In this document: one piece after another, positions 36,122-45,923 of the stretch
Numbering within the stretch: position 1 is the first letter of the stretch
How the letters are laid out: every line of letters begins with the position of its first letter
Source: Dermacentor variabilis
Taxonomy: Eukaryota > Arthropoda > Arachnida > Ixodida > Ixodidae
Direction: 5' to 3'
DNA length: 64,000 bases
Assembly (NCBI RefSeq): GCF_050947875.1
Contig: NC_134572.1
Coordinates: 158,679,105 to 158,743,104, forward strand
Translations under genes and position numbers: made by a program
The notes under the pieces: model-generated
The model's input: only the letters and a program-made list of their open reading frames with translations
What the model was told of the DNA's origin: nothing
The model's database searches: none

Positions 36122-36215
36122 TCAAATGATATTGTGCAACAAAAAATGACCGGATGTGAGAGGACGACACACCTCTCATGTCCGTGTCGCTCTTTTGTTG
36201 CGCAATATCATTTGA
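36122..36215. repeat. Foldback repeat, about 43-bp arms
   Basis: The left arm starts TCAAATGATATTGTGCAACA and the right arm is its imperfect reverse complement ending TCATTTGA. The arms join around an 8-base loop near 36164. The arms differ at several positions, so this is older than the perfect hairpins. Confidence 0.78.
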
Positions 36216-36326
36216 GTAATGGATGACCAACTTGCCCGAAATGCTGCTCTCATTAAGGCACGCTTAAAATATTATGTCAGCACTGGCCTGGGATTTCTTA
36301 GGCTGTACGCTTAGATCCGTGCATAT

Positions 36327-37207
36327 TGTTACGACCGGCCTGCAGGGGTACCGACCTGCGAACCTTTCCCCGTCCGCTGCAGCTGTTTCGATCGACCTGC
36401 GGGAGTAGAGACCTTCGAACCTTTCCCGGCCCGCTGTGACGAGTCGCTTTGGGAAGGCAACAATGCGCCTCCTCCGGAGAACCGACGGCGCCAGCAAGGT
36501 TAGCCAACCGTACGCCTTCGGAGAACCGACGGCGCCAGCAAGCTTAACCAACCGTGCGCCTCCTTCATAGAGCCGACGGTGCCAGCAAGGTTAATCAACC
36601 ATGCGCCTCCTTCGGAGAACCCACGACGCCAGCAAGCTTAACCAACCATGCGCCTCCTTCGGAGAACCAACGGCGCCAGCAAGCTTAACCAATCATGCGC
36701 CTCCTTCGGAGAACCGACGGCGCCAGCAAGCTTAACCAACCATGCGCCTCCTTCGGAGAACCGACGGCGCCAGCAAAATTAACCAACCATACCCCTCCTT
36801 CGAAGAACCGCGTGCCAGCAAGGTTAACCAACCGTACGCCTCCTATGGAGAACTGACGGCGCCAGCAAGTTTAAACAATCATGCGCCTCCTTCGGAGAAC
36901 CGACGGCGCTTGCTGGAGTCAAGCGTGAAAACAGCTGTCTTCGAGGACCCCCTCCACTCGATATATTCTGTGAATCCAATGTGCAGAGGGGAGTGCATGA
37001 ATCCTCCTCCTGAAAGGCGGGTCGACTACGCCTCCGACGAATGTGGACGCTCCGATAGGACGGCAGTTTTCCCACATCTAGGGATCTAGGGAGACAGAGG
37101 GTTTTTAATCAGTCGTTTTTCGGCTGCTCGGTGTACTTCGTTTTTCGTGCTCCATTTTACAGTCATACTAGACTGTTGAAATGTATCTCCTGTCTTAATG
37201 TAAATAT
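36327..37207 (+). mobile_element. LTR-like sequence, left part, split by Gypsy insertion
   Basis: It begins TGTTACGACCGGCC, the typical start of many Gypsy LTRs. It holds a duplicated motif (CGACCTGCG...CCTTTCCC, 36348-36440) and ten 47-bp repeats. It stops exactly where the next element's target duplication lies. The sequence resumes at 42403 and reaches AATAAA at 42411, a polyadenylation signal in the place expected for an LTR. I infer a solo or truncated LTR. Its right end, perhaps near 42540, is not certain. Confidence 0.5.
36460..36912. repeat. Tandem repeat, 47-bp unit, about 10 copies
   Basis: GCGCCTCCTTCGGAGAACC and GACGGCGCCAGCAAGC recur with GGAGAACC at 36476, 36520, 36614, 36661, 36708 and 36755, plus diverged copies around them (spacing 44-48 bp). 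Because 47 is not a multiple of three, open frames across it are accidental. Confidence 0.9.
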
Positions 37208-37370
37208 TGTTACGTAGGAAGACGCAGATGAAAAGCTATAATATACAAGTATATTTACAAGGGAATACGTCGCACTTGGCCAAGAGGCAACAGCCCGCGC
37301 TAGCCTCCAATCGTCGTCGTCGTTTTCTCACTGCTCGCCTCTTCGTCATTGGAAGTACTGTTCCGTAGCA
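37208..37370 (-). repeat. 3' LTR of second Gypsy element
   Basis: 163 bp, TGTTACGTAGG...TTCCGTAGCA on the plus strand. On the minus strand the adjoining internal sequence is G-rich (GCCGCCGGGGGTAG), the likely polypurine tract. Confidence 0.88.
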
Positions 37371-37439
37371 CTACCCCCGGCGGCAACAGCGCCGTCCCGG
37401 AGCGACTAAAGGCCGGACTCGGAAGCAGTGTAGTAGGCC

Positions 37440-38187
37440 TTGATCCTATTGACGTGCATGGACATCACTGGATGCCAGAGTAGAGGACGAGGTTGAGCTC
37501 ACTGGAGCAATTTAGTATGTCACAGGCGTGACCTGGCGCAGCACGCGGTAGGGCCCTGTGTATCGCGAAAGAAGCTTTTCTGAAAGTCCGGCGTGACGAG
37601 AGGGCGACCACAGGAGCACGAGCGCACCAGGTGAAAACTATGTCATGGTGGCGGGCGTTGTACTGACGTTGCTGAGTGGTTTGCTAGTCCGTCAGTCGAG
37701 CACGGGCAAGCTGGCGTGCATAGTCGGCGAGGGCGATGGCGTCGCAAGCATGCTCGCTTGTTGAGGTCGCAGCAGAAGGAAGTGCCATGTCAAGGGACAA
37801 GGTCGGTTCGCGACCGTAGAGTAGATAAAATGGAGAAAATCTGGCGGTGTCGTGCCGGGAAGAATTATACGCAAATGTGACGTAAGGAAGGGCAAAGTCC
37901 CAGTCGTGGTGGTCCTTGGAAACGTACTTGGACAGCATGTCGGTAAGAGTAAGGTTTAACCGCTCTGTCAGGCCATTGGTTTGAGGATGGTATAAGGTAG
38001 TCAGCTTGCGTTGAGTGGAGCAGGAACGCACAATGTCGGCGATAACTTTCGAGAGGAAGTTACGACCACGGTCAGTAAGCAGCTGTCGCGGGGCGCCTTG
38101 AAGTAAGAATTTCACGCAAGAGAAAGCCCGCGACGTCAGTGACGCAACTGGTAGGGAGAGCCCGCGTGATAGCGTATCGGGTGGCAT
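37440..38187 (-). pseudogene. Gypsy integrase core and C terminus
   Basis: The frame at 38187-37684 contains QLLTDRGRNFLSKVI (second catalytic Asp), LYHPQTNGLTERLNLTLTDM (catalytic Glu) and FAYNSSRHDTARFSPFYLLYG. Below 37684 the minus strand carries a decayed GPYR-type C-terminal module. The first catalytic Asp region lies between this frame and the upstream one (about 38190-38290), out of frame. It would catalyse insertion of the cDNA. Confidence 0.87.
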
Positions 38188-38293
38188 AATCAGTTCCGAC
38201 GGCTACCCATTTGTTCCCAGAGGATGACGTGGGAAAGGGACCGAGGAGGTCTAATCCAGCACGAAAGAACGGTTCGACAGTGATGGTGATCGG

Positions 38294-39286
38294 CTAGAGA
38301 TGACCTGCAGGTAGCACCTGAGGTGTTTTTCGACGCTGGCACGGATCACAGGCAGTAACATAGCGTCGGACGGAGCGAGCAAGACCAGGCCAGTGGAAGC
38401 GGCGGCGGACACGGTCGTACGTGCGGGTTACCCCAAGATGTCCTGCAGTTGGTGCGTCATGCATCTCAAAGAGCACAGTCTGTAGTAGATGTTTTGGCAC
38501 GACAAGAAGAGAATCAGATCCGTCAGGGAGGAAGTTCCTTCGGTACAGAATGCCGCCTTGGAGTACATATCGGCGAACGGATGCGTCGGTAGGTGCAGAG
38601 TGCAGAAGCTCGATGAGTGCTCGCAGCGATAGGTCTCGGTACTGCTCATCGGCGATGTTAGCGAAGGCAGACACAGAGAACATGCCGTTGGCGGTACTAC
38701 TGTCGGCGGCGTCAGGCTCATCTACCGGGTAGTGAGACAGACAGTCAGTGTCCTTGTGTAGTCGGCCAGATTTGTAGGTGACAGTATAGGAATATTCTTG
38801 GAGACGTAAGGCCCAGCGACCGAGTCTTCCTGTAGGATCTCTCAGTGTGCATAACCTGCAAAGCGCGTTATGGTCTGTGACAACGGAAAAGAGTCGGCCA
38901 TAAATGTGTGGGCGGAACTTCGCAACCGCCCAAACTAGGGCCAGACACTCACGCTCAGTGATGGAATAGTTGCGCTTCGAGGGTGAGAGGAGCCTGCTGG
39001 CGTAAGCGATAACACGGTCATTGCCGCGCTGGTGTAGTGCCAGTACTGCGCCAATTCCGTGACTGCTGGCATCAGTACGGACTTCGGCAGGCGCAGAAGG
39101 ATCCAAATGGGCCAGAACGGGAGGCGTTGTGAGAAGGTTGATTAGATGCGAGAATGCAGAAGCCTCGTTATTGCCCGATTGGAAAGGGGCGTCTTTCTTC
39201 AAAAGCTCGGTCAGCGGTCGTGCTATGGCCGCGAAATTTTTCACGGAACGGCTGAAGTACGAACAAAGGCCGATGAAGATGCGCAC
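38294..39286 (-). pseudogene. Gypsy RNase H and integrase zinc domain
   Basis: 330 open codons. It starts with the RT connection (FIGLCSYFSRSVKNFAAIA). RNase H follows, with EVRTDASSHGIGAVL (Asp), YSITERECLALVWAV (Glu) and SVVTDHNALCRL (Asp). Next is the spacer ending in the integrase zinc motif HDAPTAGHLG plus CDPCQRR. It is in the usual position for RNase H, downstream of RT. Confidence 0.9.
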
Positions 39287-39346
39287 ATGCTTGACACACT
39301 TCGGAACAGGGAAGTGCGCAACAGCATGGATCTTGCCTGGGTCCGG

Positions 39347-40297
39347 TTACACTCCGTTCGCGTCAACGAGATGCCCAAGGATGGTAATCTGGCGACGGCC
39401 GAATTGGCACTTCGATGCATTGAGTTGGGGACTGGCTCGATGAAAAACGTCCAGGACTGCCGAGAGGCGCTCGAGGTGCGTAGCGAACGTTGGGGAGAAT
39501 ACTATAACGCGTCCAAGGAGCACAGGCACGTGGACCATTTGAAACCGTGAAGAAGGGAGTCCATCATGCGTTCAAAAATGGCAGCAGCGTTACATAGACC
39601 GAACGGCATCACTTTGAATTAATAAAGACCGTCGGGTGTTACAAAAGCAGTCTTCTCGTGGTCGAGATCGTCCACGGCAATCTGGCAGTGACCGGAGGGA
39701 AGGTCAATAGAGAAGTAGCGACACCGTGGAGGGAGTCAAGGGCGTCATCAATCCGAGATAGGGGATACACGTCCTTTTGGTAACCCTGTTAAAGTGCCGA
39801 TAATCCACGCAAAAGCACCATGAGCCATCCTTCTTTTTTACCAGTACAACAGGTGACGCCCATGGACTACATGAAGGTTTAATAATGTTCTTGGCAAGCA
39901 TTTTGCGAACTTCTACGTGAACAACTTGACGCTCAGACGGTGACACTCGATACGTGCGGCGATCAATAGGAGGGGCATCGCCAGTATTAATGCGATGTTT
40001 AACAGCTGTAGTTCGGGCCAAAGGACGATCGTTAAAGTCAAGAATATCATGGTAGGAAAACAGAACGCGGTAGAGCTCACGAGCATGCTCGGACGGCATG
40101 TCGGGCGCAATCATTTTCTGTAAGTCGGCGATGGTACAAGTTGCCGACTGCGATGGTAGAGGAGGATCGGCTGAATTATCGTCTACTACAATAGATGCTA
40201 CTGAATGATCCTCGAATGAGCAAAGCCGGGCTAGAGACATCCCGCGTGGCAGCACTTGTGTCGTCAGCCAAAATTGACCACTGGCAGGCAGACGCAA
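39347..40297 (-). pseudogene. Gypsy reverse transcriptase with destroyed active site
   Basis: The upstream frame (40297-39704) contains HRINTGDAPPIDRRTYRVSP, WASPVVLVKKKDGSWCFCVD and YRHFNRVT. A piece is then frameshifted. The segment at 39538-39347 carries VIVFSPTFATHLERL and NASKCQFGRRQITILGHLVD. Immediately before VIVFS, where the YxDD catalytic box should be, the frame reads VLLGR, so both aspartates are lost through small sequence changes. The polymerase cannot have been active in this form. Confidence 0.87.
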
Positions 40298-41427
40298 TTC
40301 GCAGTAATAGATAAAACTGTATGAAGTACTGTGATCCCGTGTCTAAGTAGGACGTCTTGCATAGGAGCCGCGATGTAGTGCCCGTCCGGCACTGGTGGGG
40401 ATGACACTAAGTCAACGTAAGTCAGTGCTGAAGGTGGCAAGCGAACGAAGTCTAAGGAACTGAGGCAATTGGGGCGTGGCTCAGTGGGATCCAGAACAGG
40501 CAGGTCAAGGCGGGAGTACTGGCGGAACAATCGATGAGAGCAGAATGTGCGGAGAGGAAGACTAAGCCGAGGATGTTGTCGTGGGGACAGTGGGCGATAA
40601 CTGTGAATAGCACGATTGTGGAGCGATCGGCGAAGGAGACACGGGCGGCACACATACCAATTACGGGGGCTGTTCCGCCATCGGCGACACGGACAACAGG
40701 CGTCGGGACGGGCGTGATTATTTTCTTCAGGCGGTTACGAAGGTCAGCGCCCATTGCTGTCCATGTGGCAGCTTTTTCTGCATGCCCCTCGCGTCATGTA
40801 CTGATTCAAATAAACATCATTGTCATTGTCATTACCGTCAAATGCGCCCCAGTGTCTATAAAGGCAGATACAGAAACACCGTCGACTTGCAGGTCAAGGA
40901 GGTTCAGATGAGTGGACAACGTCAGTAGAGGATTTGGCAGCGTAGGGAGCGATGCAGCGTCACCTTCAGGCGCTGCATCGTCTAGTTTTCCGGCTGGGTG
41001 CGGCGTCCGAAGGGAGTCGGCGAAAAGGAGCAACGGGGCTCGGGAGCGCGAGATTGTCGTCGTTGGGGCGAAGGTGAACAAGAATAGGGGCGGTTCGTTG
41101 CAGGAGAATCAGCGGCGGCGTTATCGGAGCGTGCGGCATAGCGACAAGAAGGGCCGCCTGGGGGGCGAGAGTAGGCAGTATAAGCAGGCCGGGTCGGGGA
41201 ACTCCAGCGACTGCGACAGTGCCAAGAAATGTGCCCGATTCGATGGCAGTGGAAAGAAATGGGCTTGTCGTCAGCAGTGCGCCATTCAGATGGGTTGCGG
41301 AAACGTGGTGGGTAAGAAGATGCGGGATGGGGCGGAATCGAAGAAGCCGGGCGGGTATCAGGACCATGGGCCGAGCAGATGGTGTGAAGACCCATGTTTT
41401 CGAACTCTTGGCGGACAACTGCCTGGA
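40264..41427 (-). pseudogene. Gypsy nucleocapsid and protease region, broken
   Basis: A zinc-knuckle remnant, FHCHRIGHISWHC, lies around 41270 and appears to lack its first Cys. Downstream, VSAFIDTGAHLTVM (about 40835-40860) is the aspartic protease active site. The frame is then broken by the 78-bp LINE-tail insert and resumes as GADLRNRLKK with the rest of the protease (to about 40450). RT-linker sequence follows. Protease would mature the Gag-Pol polyprotein. Confidence 0.8.
40756..40833 (+). mobile_element. LINE 3'-tail insertion inside Gypsy protease
   Basis: This 78-bp insert interrupts the Gypsy protease right after its active-site motif. It ends on the plus strand with AATAAA followed by CATTGTCATTGTCATT, the same sort of hexamer tail seen at the 3' end of the LINE at 9477. 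CATT occurs at both junctions (40752-40755 and 40830-40833), consistent with a short target duplication. It is a severely 5'-truncated non-LTR insertion. Confidence 0.7.
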
Positions 41428-42168
41428 TCAGTGAGACCGTGACTGCAGATGTGTTGGTGGGACTGGAGTCAAAGGCAGCCGGATAGGCGGCCTCGATCTC
41501 ACGCCGGACGACCCTGGTAACATCGGCAGTGTTGTTAGACGAGGAGTGTCGGCACAGGAAAATGTCGCTAGGGTACTCGGTAGACGGGCAAATTGCTGGT
41601 TGATACGTCGGCTTTTAGCGAGTTCCAGGCGGCACTCTTCTATAAATTCAACCACCGTCGCCACGTTGTTGAATACGAGCAATTTGAAGGCGTCATCGGC
41701 AATGCCTTTCAGGATGTGGGAAACCTTGTCTGACTCAGTCATGTGTGCGTCAACTTTGCGGCACAGAGCCAAGACGTCCTGAATGTACGTGACATAGGGC
41801 TCTGTTGACGTCTGCACACGGCCGGAAAGCGCCTTCTGCGTGGCAAGTTGGTGACCGTAGGGCTTGCCGAACAAGTCTCGGAGCTTTTGCTTAGGCGAAT
41901 CCCAACTGGTGAGCTCATCTTCTTGCGTCCGAAACCAAACTCGAGGTGGGCCACCAAGGTAAAACACTACGTTGGCAAGCATGATAGTAGGGTCCCACCG
42001 GTTATTGCGGCTGACGTGTTCGTACAGGCTGATCCAGTCCTCGACGTCTTCCCCATCTTTGCCCTAGGATACGCCAGGATCACGAGGAGTGGGGAGAGTG
42101 ATGTAGGTCGTCGAAGTGGCAGCAGGTGTCGGAGGCGGCTGAGTCGTGTTGTCATCGGCGGGAGCCAT
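41428..42168 (-). pseudogene. Gypsy gag capsid, interrupted by a stop
   Basis: An ATG at 42168 opens a frame with an acidic, Thr/Pro-rich start, a TAG at codon 35 (42064-42066), then GKDGEDVEDWI. A long capsid-like stretch follows at 41982-41428: ANVVFYLGGPPRVWFRTQE, QKLRDLFGKPYGHQLATQK and HMTESDKVSHILKGIADDAF. The pattern (DWI, LRDLF, KVSHILKGI) is typical of Gypsy Gag and of Gag-derived host genes. One stop separates start codon and capsid. Confidence 0.87.
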
Positions 42169-42242
42169 GAAAAAAGGCTCGACGTACCGTCCACTGCGAA
42201 GCTCCGTGACGAGGTACAGGGAACGTCCACCTCCACCGGATA

Positions 42243-42402
42243 TGTTGCGTGGAAAGACGCAGGTGAAAAGCTATATACAAGTCTATTTTCAAGGGAATAC
42301 GCCGCACTTGGCCAAGAGGCCACAGCCCGCGCTAGCCTCCAATCGTCGTCGTCGTCTTCTCACTGCTCGCCTCTTCGTCATTGGAAATACAGTTCCGTAG
42401 CA
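42243..42402 (-). repeat. 5' LTR of second Gypsy element
   Basis: 160 bp, TGTTGCGTGGAAAGACG...TTCCGTAGCA on the plus strand, matching 37208-37370 with scattered differences and short indels. Internal sequence beyond it on the minus strand begins TATCCGGTGGAGGTGG; TGGAGGTGG is a possible primer-binding site. Confidence 0.88.
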
Positions 42403-43466
42403 ATATTTTCAATAAATCCCGTACTCCAGTTCATGATGAGAACAATTTCCTTCCTACAACCACGTCGCAAGCGTAGGTGATTCGGACGACTGCATGGGCC
42501 AGCTACCACTTATTTCATGCCATACACCAACTCTTACAGTATACCCCGTGACTTATAGGCAGATTTACACTCGGCAACAACTGCATAGTCGCCGGCTTGC
42601 GTGAAAGCTCTAAGCCGGCCCAGCTCTCTTGGCAGGGCTGGGCCGACGTTTTAAAAGCGATCATGGTTCTTACCTTCCACCGCCCACATTCTAGTACGTC
42701 CCTCCATGCAACGCTTCACCTCGACCCAAAATCCAAAGCGCGTGGTTGAGTCGACCCTCTACAGAAAAGTATATTTGATGCATTCAGACTACACAGCAAT
42801 TTTTCAGGAGCGTGGTGTCTTCTTCTTTCGAGTGGTGGCCAACTCACCGAACTGGAGGATGAGTATCGAGTCGAGGATCCTTTGAGAATACGGTATTTAC
42901 CATACTTGGCCAACTTCAGCGTGCTGCTGCTATCTTCTGTCAGTCCATGAAACGTCGCTCTCGTTCGCGAAAGAAGAAAGGGAATCACGTCTGGCTAATA
43001 TAGATGAGAACGCGCGATCTTTTAGCTGACAATGAAAAATAAAGTTTTAGGATTGAATAAGATGCTTATGCAATCAGGCAGTCCTTTCTTCGAAGTCAAA
43101 TAGGTTGTGTGTGAGGCTTGTTTGGGTTCCCTGCTGTGACCAGACGGGCGTGGCGATATTTTCCTCCATCCCCTCACAGGCCTTGCCGCCCCCCCCTACT
43201 TCAAATAGGATGTTTTTATTGTGCTGGTGAGCCCCTTTTCTACACTGCCAGCGAGACAGAACTGGCTGCGGTTGGTAGGCCGCGTTTAGTGAAAATTTAT
43301 TCGTGGCATCCGAAGGTGTAGGTCGATGCTGTAATATGTGGTGGCGCTATAGCGCGCGGGTGCAGTAATGCGATAACCATTCTTACCCTATGGTCCTACT
43401 GCAGATTCTAAACATATGTGTGTTCAGCCATAGGATTTGTCTTTACGTATATTGAATGCTAATCAC

Positions 43467-43497
43467 ATTAACGTCCACAGTCATCATGGACGTTAAT
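43467..43497. repeat. Perfect hairpin, 11-bp arms
   Basis: ATTAACGTCCA (43467-43477) and its exact reverse complement (43487-43497) flank a 9-base loop, CAGTCATCA. Confidence 0.75.
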
Positions 43498-43927
43498 CTG
43501 TACAACACAAATAGCAGTGCCTTGCGAATTGAGTCTAGAGCGGTTGCCTAAGGACAAGAACACACCTTAACGAATATTCGCAATAAGACGAAGCATGTGC
43601 TTGCAGCATCAAAAATCTAGGGACCACTCTGGATATTCTAATGCAATGCCAATATATTCACCCAGCGAAAACCGTAGGTAACGTGTACAGTTTCCAGAAG
43701 CGCTTAGATTTAAAGTGGACGGGAGCATCAACCATTCAGCAGTGGACATAAGCACGAGACGTTTAGAGTGCAGGTGGGGAAAAAAAAGCAGTGACGAGGT
43801 TGATGTGACTGGATCCGTTGTAAGCATAGGTACAGCTGTGCAAGGTAGATCGAGAAGTTATGAGGAAGAAAAAGAACTGAAGCATAACTGCGAGTCGGCC
43901 TAGTTGGAACAGATTCACTTTTTAAAC

Positions 43928-44046
43928 ATTTTTGTGCAGAAAAAAACAGGGACAAAGAGGAGGAGCAACACAAGGACGAGTGCTTTCTTTGTGCTCATCC
44001 TTGTGTTGCTCCTCTTCTTTGTCCCTGTTTGTTTGCGCACAAAAAT
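43928..44046. repeat. Foldback repeat, about 53-bp arms
   Basis: The left arm runs from ATTTTTGTGC through ACAGGGACAAAGAGGAGG and AGCAACACAAGGA. The right arm is the reverse complement with a few mismatches, joined by a loop of about 12 bases. Both arms end in ATTTTTGTGC-like sequence. Terminal target duplications are not evident. Confidence 0.82.
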
Positions 44047-44234
44047 TTTTTAGAAAAGGAAAAGAAGATGAAGGAAATGTAGACGAAAATGCTAGAATGA
44101 AAAGCATGTAGAGCACACATGATTAACTCGAGGAGAATAGGTGACTACTTGGCACCGCCCCAGTTCAATGCGAATGCCAATAAATAATCATCACCAGCCG
44201 CTCACGCGCTCTACACAGCAGTGTACGGCACTGT

Positions 44235-44400
44235 ATACGTCCATGAGCCACTGACACGAAATTACATGACTACTGCCGAAGAAACTCCTCTTCCCCAAGA
44301 AATGACAATTGCTCGCACAAAAACGACAATAGTTCTGAGTAGAGCCGTTTCAGAATCGGAAGGGGCAGCCATTTTTACCGATATTTTTTCTAATGCCATT
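44235..44400 (-). mobile_element. Fragment of the Tx1/L1-like LINE family
   Basis: This stretch aligns by eye with 51820-51965 within the Tx1/L1-like LINE, sharing words such as CCACTGACACGAAA, ATGACTACTGCCGAAGAA and AAAACGACAATAGTT in slightly changed form. It is a second, more decayed copy on the same strand, lying on the other side of the Gmr1-type element. Confidence 0.6.
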
Positions 44401-44669
44401 TCTTCTCCCGCTTAACCGATGGTGAGATGGACGTTTCACCTGCATTATCAATGGGAGCAGTCGGCTGCGCACAGTGGGTGATTAAAGTTGAGCATGACTA
44501 TATCACATGTAGAAAGTACTGGCCGAAGGAACCGTGAAGAATAGCGTCGTGTTTAGAAACAGTTTATTTCGACAACAGACGATACGACCACTGAGTCACA
44601 ATCACGGCACAATTCAAACAGGACAATAACATGTAAAAAAAAACGAAGCATTGTACACACGGCGCGTTC

Positions 44670-45438
44670 TGTTTGGATCGCACCGCTGGTGCGATCGGTT
44701 TGTTGGGAACTCGGCGCTGACGCCCGTGGTTGTACCTGGGTCGCAAGCCCCAAGGGTAGCGTTGGCCTGGCGGCCTGGGGTACAACTGGAAGCATCCGAA
44801 GGTCCCGGCAAAGCATGAGTCGACTGGTAACAACAAAAAAACTTGTTTATTTTAACATCGCAAAGAGTTGGCGGTCAGGTTGACCGAAGTAGAGAGACGG
44901 GAGAGCACTTTACTCAACAGAAGAAATCGGAGCCCTCCTTTTGGCGTCCGGGGGCAGCTGTTTTTATATTCTCGCAGTTGAGGGCAAGAAGGAACCCCTC
45001 AATAGACGAGCACGTGAGTGTACAATGGGCTAAGGTGACGCACACTGCCGCCGGTCGGGCACAAAGACTGGAAGGAGAGGGTGACCCCTTGCTTTCGCAT
45101 CGCCTGGTTCGGGCACAATGACTGGAAGGAGAGGGTGACCCCTTGCTTTCGCATCGCCCGGTTCAGGCACAATGACTGGAAGGGGAGGATGACCCCTGCT
45201 GTCGCATCGCCTGGTTCAGGCACAATGACTGGAAGGGGAGGATGACCCCTGCTGTCGCATCGCCTGGTTCGGGCACAATGGCACATACACTCACACACGC
45301 ACATGAAGACACGTGGCATCTGAACATGCCTGGAAACGCCTGGCGGGGAGCGTTGCGGCGACGCCGCACGGGCCAAATTGTCTGCCGCCCCGCCGCAGTC
45401 GCGCCGGCAAAACCGCGTGTCGCAGGCGAAACGCAACA
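44670..45438 (-). repeat. 3' LTR of Gmr1-type element
   Basis: 769 bp, offset exactly 6,050 bp from the 5' copy with no indels. The three substitutions are at 44839 (A here, C in the other), 44986 (A versus G) and 45321 (T versus G). On the minus strand it contains U3 tandem repeats, a TATAAAAA box (44961-44968), and AATAAA (44846-44851) about 115 bp downstream of the TATA box. Confidence 0.95.
45054..45280 (-). repeat. Four 53-bp tandem repeats in U3
   Basis: Units start at 45054, 45107, 45161 and 45214 (53, 54, 53, 53 bp), with a partial fifth at 45267. Each has GGCACAATGACTGGAAGG, GGTGACCCC or GATGACCCC, and TCGCATCGCC. They lie upstream of the TATA box in transcription direction, the place of enhancer repeats in retroviral U3 regions. 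The identical array is at 51104-51330 in the 5' LTR. Confidence 0.92.
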
Positions 45439-45923
45439 GACCGCCCCGCCGGGGGAAGGAGATCCCGATGGACAGGGGACTGCATCCGCTGTCCGGAGGG
45501 ATGTCGCTCGATGATGCTCATAACCGAAGTCGGGCGTCCCTTGACGTTTCTTGAGCGCAGCGCACAGAGAAGGCCTCGTTCTCTCGTTCAGGTTCGCACG
45601 GGACACTGCAAAGTGACTTCGGGAGAGTTCACATTTTTGCTCTCGTTCCCGGCAAGCGTTAGAACTACGCTGAAACTCAACCGCTCAGTCAGCAAGCACG
45701 GCACAACCCTCACTAAGCCCTGCCAGGCTCTTTCCCCTTTTTATACCACTGCCTAGTTCCCTACAGTAGTCTAGCATCACTCAGAACGCGTCCATTAATT
45801 GAAAAATTGCACTAGAAAGCGTATCATCACTTTGAAACACTAAACAAAAGCAATATGTTAAAAAAAATCCTGCCTCAGGAAGAAAAACATCAGTAACAAA
45901 CAATTTTTAGGCTGATTCCTACG
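45439..45923 (-). other. 3' untranslated region of Gmr1-type element
   Basis: 485 bp between the Pol stop codon and the 3' LTR. No integrase motif or long frame is seen, which confirms that Pol ends with RNase H. On the minus strand it contains TATAAAAAGGGGAAAG (near 45738), a TATA-like word outside the LTR. The sequence next to the LTR is G/C-rich (CGGCGGGGCGGTC), the probable polypurine region. Confidence 0.75.

Larger units (their letters stand above)
37208..42402 (-). mobile_element. Ty3/Gypsy LTR retrotransposon with conventional domain order
   Basis: The minus-strand element is bounded by direct LTRs (42243-42402 upstream, 37208-37370 downstream), each starting TGTT and ending TAGCA on the plus strand, and by a 4-bp ATAT target duplication (37204-37207, 42403-42406). 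Order is gag, zinc knuckle, protease, RT, RNase H, integrase. Damage includes a stop in gag, a LINE-tail insertion in protease, a destroyed RT active site and frameshifts. The LTRs differ by several substitutions and indels, so it is older than the 44,670-51,488 element. It sits inside an LTR-like sequence. Confidence 0.9.
42403..44234. other. Right part of split LTR-like sequence, then unassigned DNA
   Basis: 42403 to perhaps 42540 continues the LTR-like sequence interrupted by the Gypsy element and includes AATAAA at 42411. After that no gene is recognised. A C run lies at 43190-43197, and two inverted repeats (43467-43497, 43928-44046) are listed separately. Confidence 0.45.

Noticed and set aside
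36460..36912. Possible CRISPR-like array
   Set aside because: Units of 47 bp are contiguous without spacers and the genome is eukaryotic; it is a simple tandem repeat.
44564..44836. 90-codon frame repeated at 50611-50886
   Set aside because: It is LTR sequence of the Gmr1-type element read as protein; both copies lie in the LTR ends.
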